Shown here one piece after another: positions 63,370 through 64,000 of a stretch of 64,000 bases of DNA. Every line of letters starts with the position of its first letter. The stretch's first letter is position 1. The notes beneath the pieces were generated by a model. That model was not told the DNA's origin and ran no database searches. It worked only from the letters and a program-made list of their open reading frames with translations. The DNA is from Bog-532 sp963830385 (GTDB lineage: Bacteria > Actinomycetota > Actinomycetes > Streptosporangiales > Streptosporangiaceae). The stretch is taken from assembly GCA_963830385.1 (NCBI GenBank), contig CAWHMD010000008.1, positions 868,001 through 932,000 of the forward strand. Direction: 5' to 3'. Made by a program: the position numbers and the translations under genes.

Positions 63370-64000
63370 GCCGGCCGGGTTGTCCGGCCCCTTCTTCGAG
63401 ATCGGGCCGAAAAACCTGCTCCGCCGAGCCGAACTCGAACCTCTGGCCCGTGCGGCCGGCGCGGCCGGCTCTGACCACGGCGTCTCGGTCATCCTTACCG
63501 TGCCGACCGCCCTGATCGCACCGATTCACGACCTCCACAGCGGCGTCCTCCCGTTCGCGCAAGCCATGGCGCCGGACCAGCCCGGCGACTCCATGGGCCG
63601 GGTCATCGCGGAAACGCTCGTCGACGCCGGAGCCGCCGGCATCATGCTCAACCACGCCAGCAACCCCCTCGACCCACCGGCACTCGCTGCAGCAGTCGAA
63701 CGCGCGCGCGCCACCGGCTTGCAGACCATCGTCTGTACGGACACCGACGCTGAGGCCGTGCGAGTCGCCCGGCTCGGCCCGACCGCGATCCTGCTGGAAC
63801 CGCCGGCCCTCATCGGCTCCGTGGGGCGCGTCGCCCGGGACTGGATCGCTCCGGCCAACGAGGCCGTGCGCCGCGTCGCCCCGGCGGTGCTGATGATGCA
63901 CGCCGGCGGAGTCTCCTCGCCGTCCATCGCCGCCGCCATCATGGCGGCCGGCGCCGACGGAACCGGCTCGACCAGCGGCGTGATCGGCGCGGACGACCCG
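63350..64000 (+). CDS. triosephosphate isomerase-like protein, cut by the window end
   Basis: A TIM-barrel isomerase of the archaeal/EryH-like type. Catalytic-Lys candidate is in EIGPKNLL, Asn/His is in IMLNHASN, catalytic Glu is in LLEPPALIGSV and the phosphate loop is GGVSS followed by ADGTGSTSG. At least 207 residues are present; the frame is open to 64000. Start is GTG 63350 (overlapping the previous gene by 20 bp) or TTG 63380. Such proteins isomerise short sugar phosphates in erythritol/threitol-type routes. It is likely the fourth catabolic gene of the operon. Confidence 0.85.
   Translation, partial: MISPSPEPAGLSGPFFEIGPKNLLRRAELEPLARAAGAAGSDHGVSVILTVPTALIAPIHDLHSGVLPFAQAMAPDQPGDSMGRVIAETLVDAGAAGIMLNHASNPLDPPALAAAVERARATGLQTIVCTDTDAEAVRVARLGPTAILLEPPALIGSVGRVARDWIAPANEAVRRVAPAVLMMHAGGVSSPSIAAAIMAAGADGTGSTSGVIGADDP

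Overview
The window is chromosomal DNA from a very GC-rich actinomycete. The evidence is extreme third-position GC, many GTG/TTG starts, ATGA/GTGA stop-start overlaps, a DUF5999 protein, SteA, an MctB-like copper transporter, a complete egtABCD set, a mycosin-type protease, and ABC sugar uptake without its own ATPase. The sequence alone does not support a genus.

Layout. 0-2 kb: GC-rich tandem repeats, a small unknown gene, a 0.7 kb operator-like intergenic region and a DUF5999 gene. 2-9.3 kb: uvrA with a downstream hydrolase, a PLP enzyme divergent from an AraC regulator, VOC, metallo-beta-lactamase-fold and GNAT genes. 9.4-12 kb: a LacI regulator divergent from a GH1 beta-glucosidase. 12-18 kb: a tightly overlapped envelope operon on the minus strand (steA, mctB-like, MraY-like, murJ-like, GT4). 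18.3-25.7 kb: selD, the ergothioneine operon egtABCD, then a mini-GntR/monooxygenase/EEP hydrolase group. 25.7-34.9 kb: an alpha-glucan uptake locus on the minus strand (LacI, binding protein, two permeases, GH13) that ends in a broken secreted GH87-like beta-helix glucanase. 35-39 kb: recN-nadK-tlyA-small ORF. In relatives this block usually sits next to steA, so the material from 18.1 to 34.9 kb looks inserted. 39-48.5 kb: SCP2, mycosin, SDR, GH18, phosphatase, cutA, purC, FAH-family and lipoprotein genes and an esterase. 48.5-54.2 kb: a protocatechuate (beta-ketoadipate) cluster pcaB-C / pcaI-J-H-G-D, with pcaJ frameshifted. 54.3-58 kb: gabT, a spermidine-synthase-like gene and a DUF2510 membrane protein. 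58-64 kb: a LysR gene divergent from an operon of APC permease, YjbQ, FGGY kinase, TIM-barrel isomerase and a triosephosphate-isomerase-like protein cut by the window end.

How it works together. The pca genes would carry protocatechuate to 3-oxoadipyl-CoA; the final thiolase PcaF is not in the window. EgtA-D make ergothioneine from histidine, cysteine and glutamate. The glucan locus would hydrolyse alpha-glucan outside the cell, import the oligosaccharides and cleave them inside, but its secreted enzyme carries two lesions. The 59-64 kb operon has the shape of an import, phosphorylation and isomerisation route for a polyol or short sugar, with an unexplained YjbQ component. It is the best candidate here for an undescribed pathway. 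Both frameshifts are single missing bases in GC-rich tracts, so assembly error must be excluded before calling decay.
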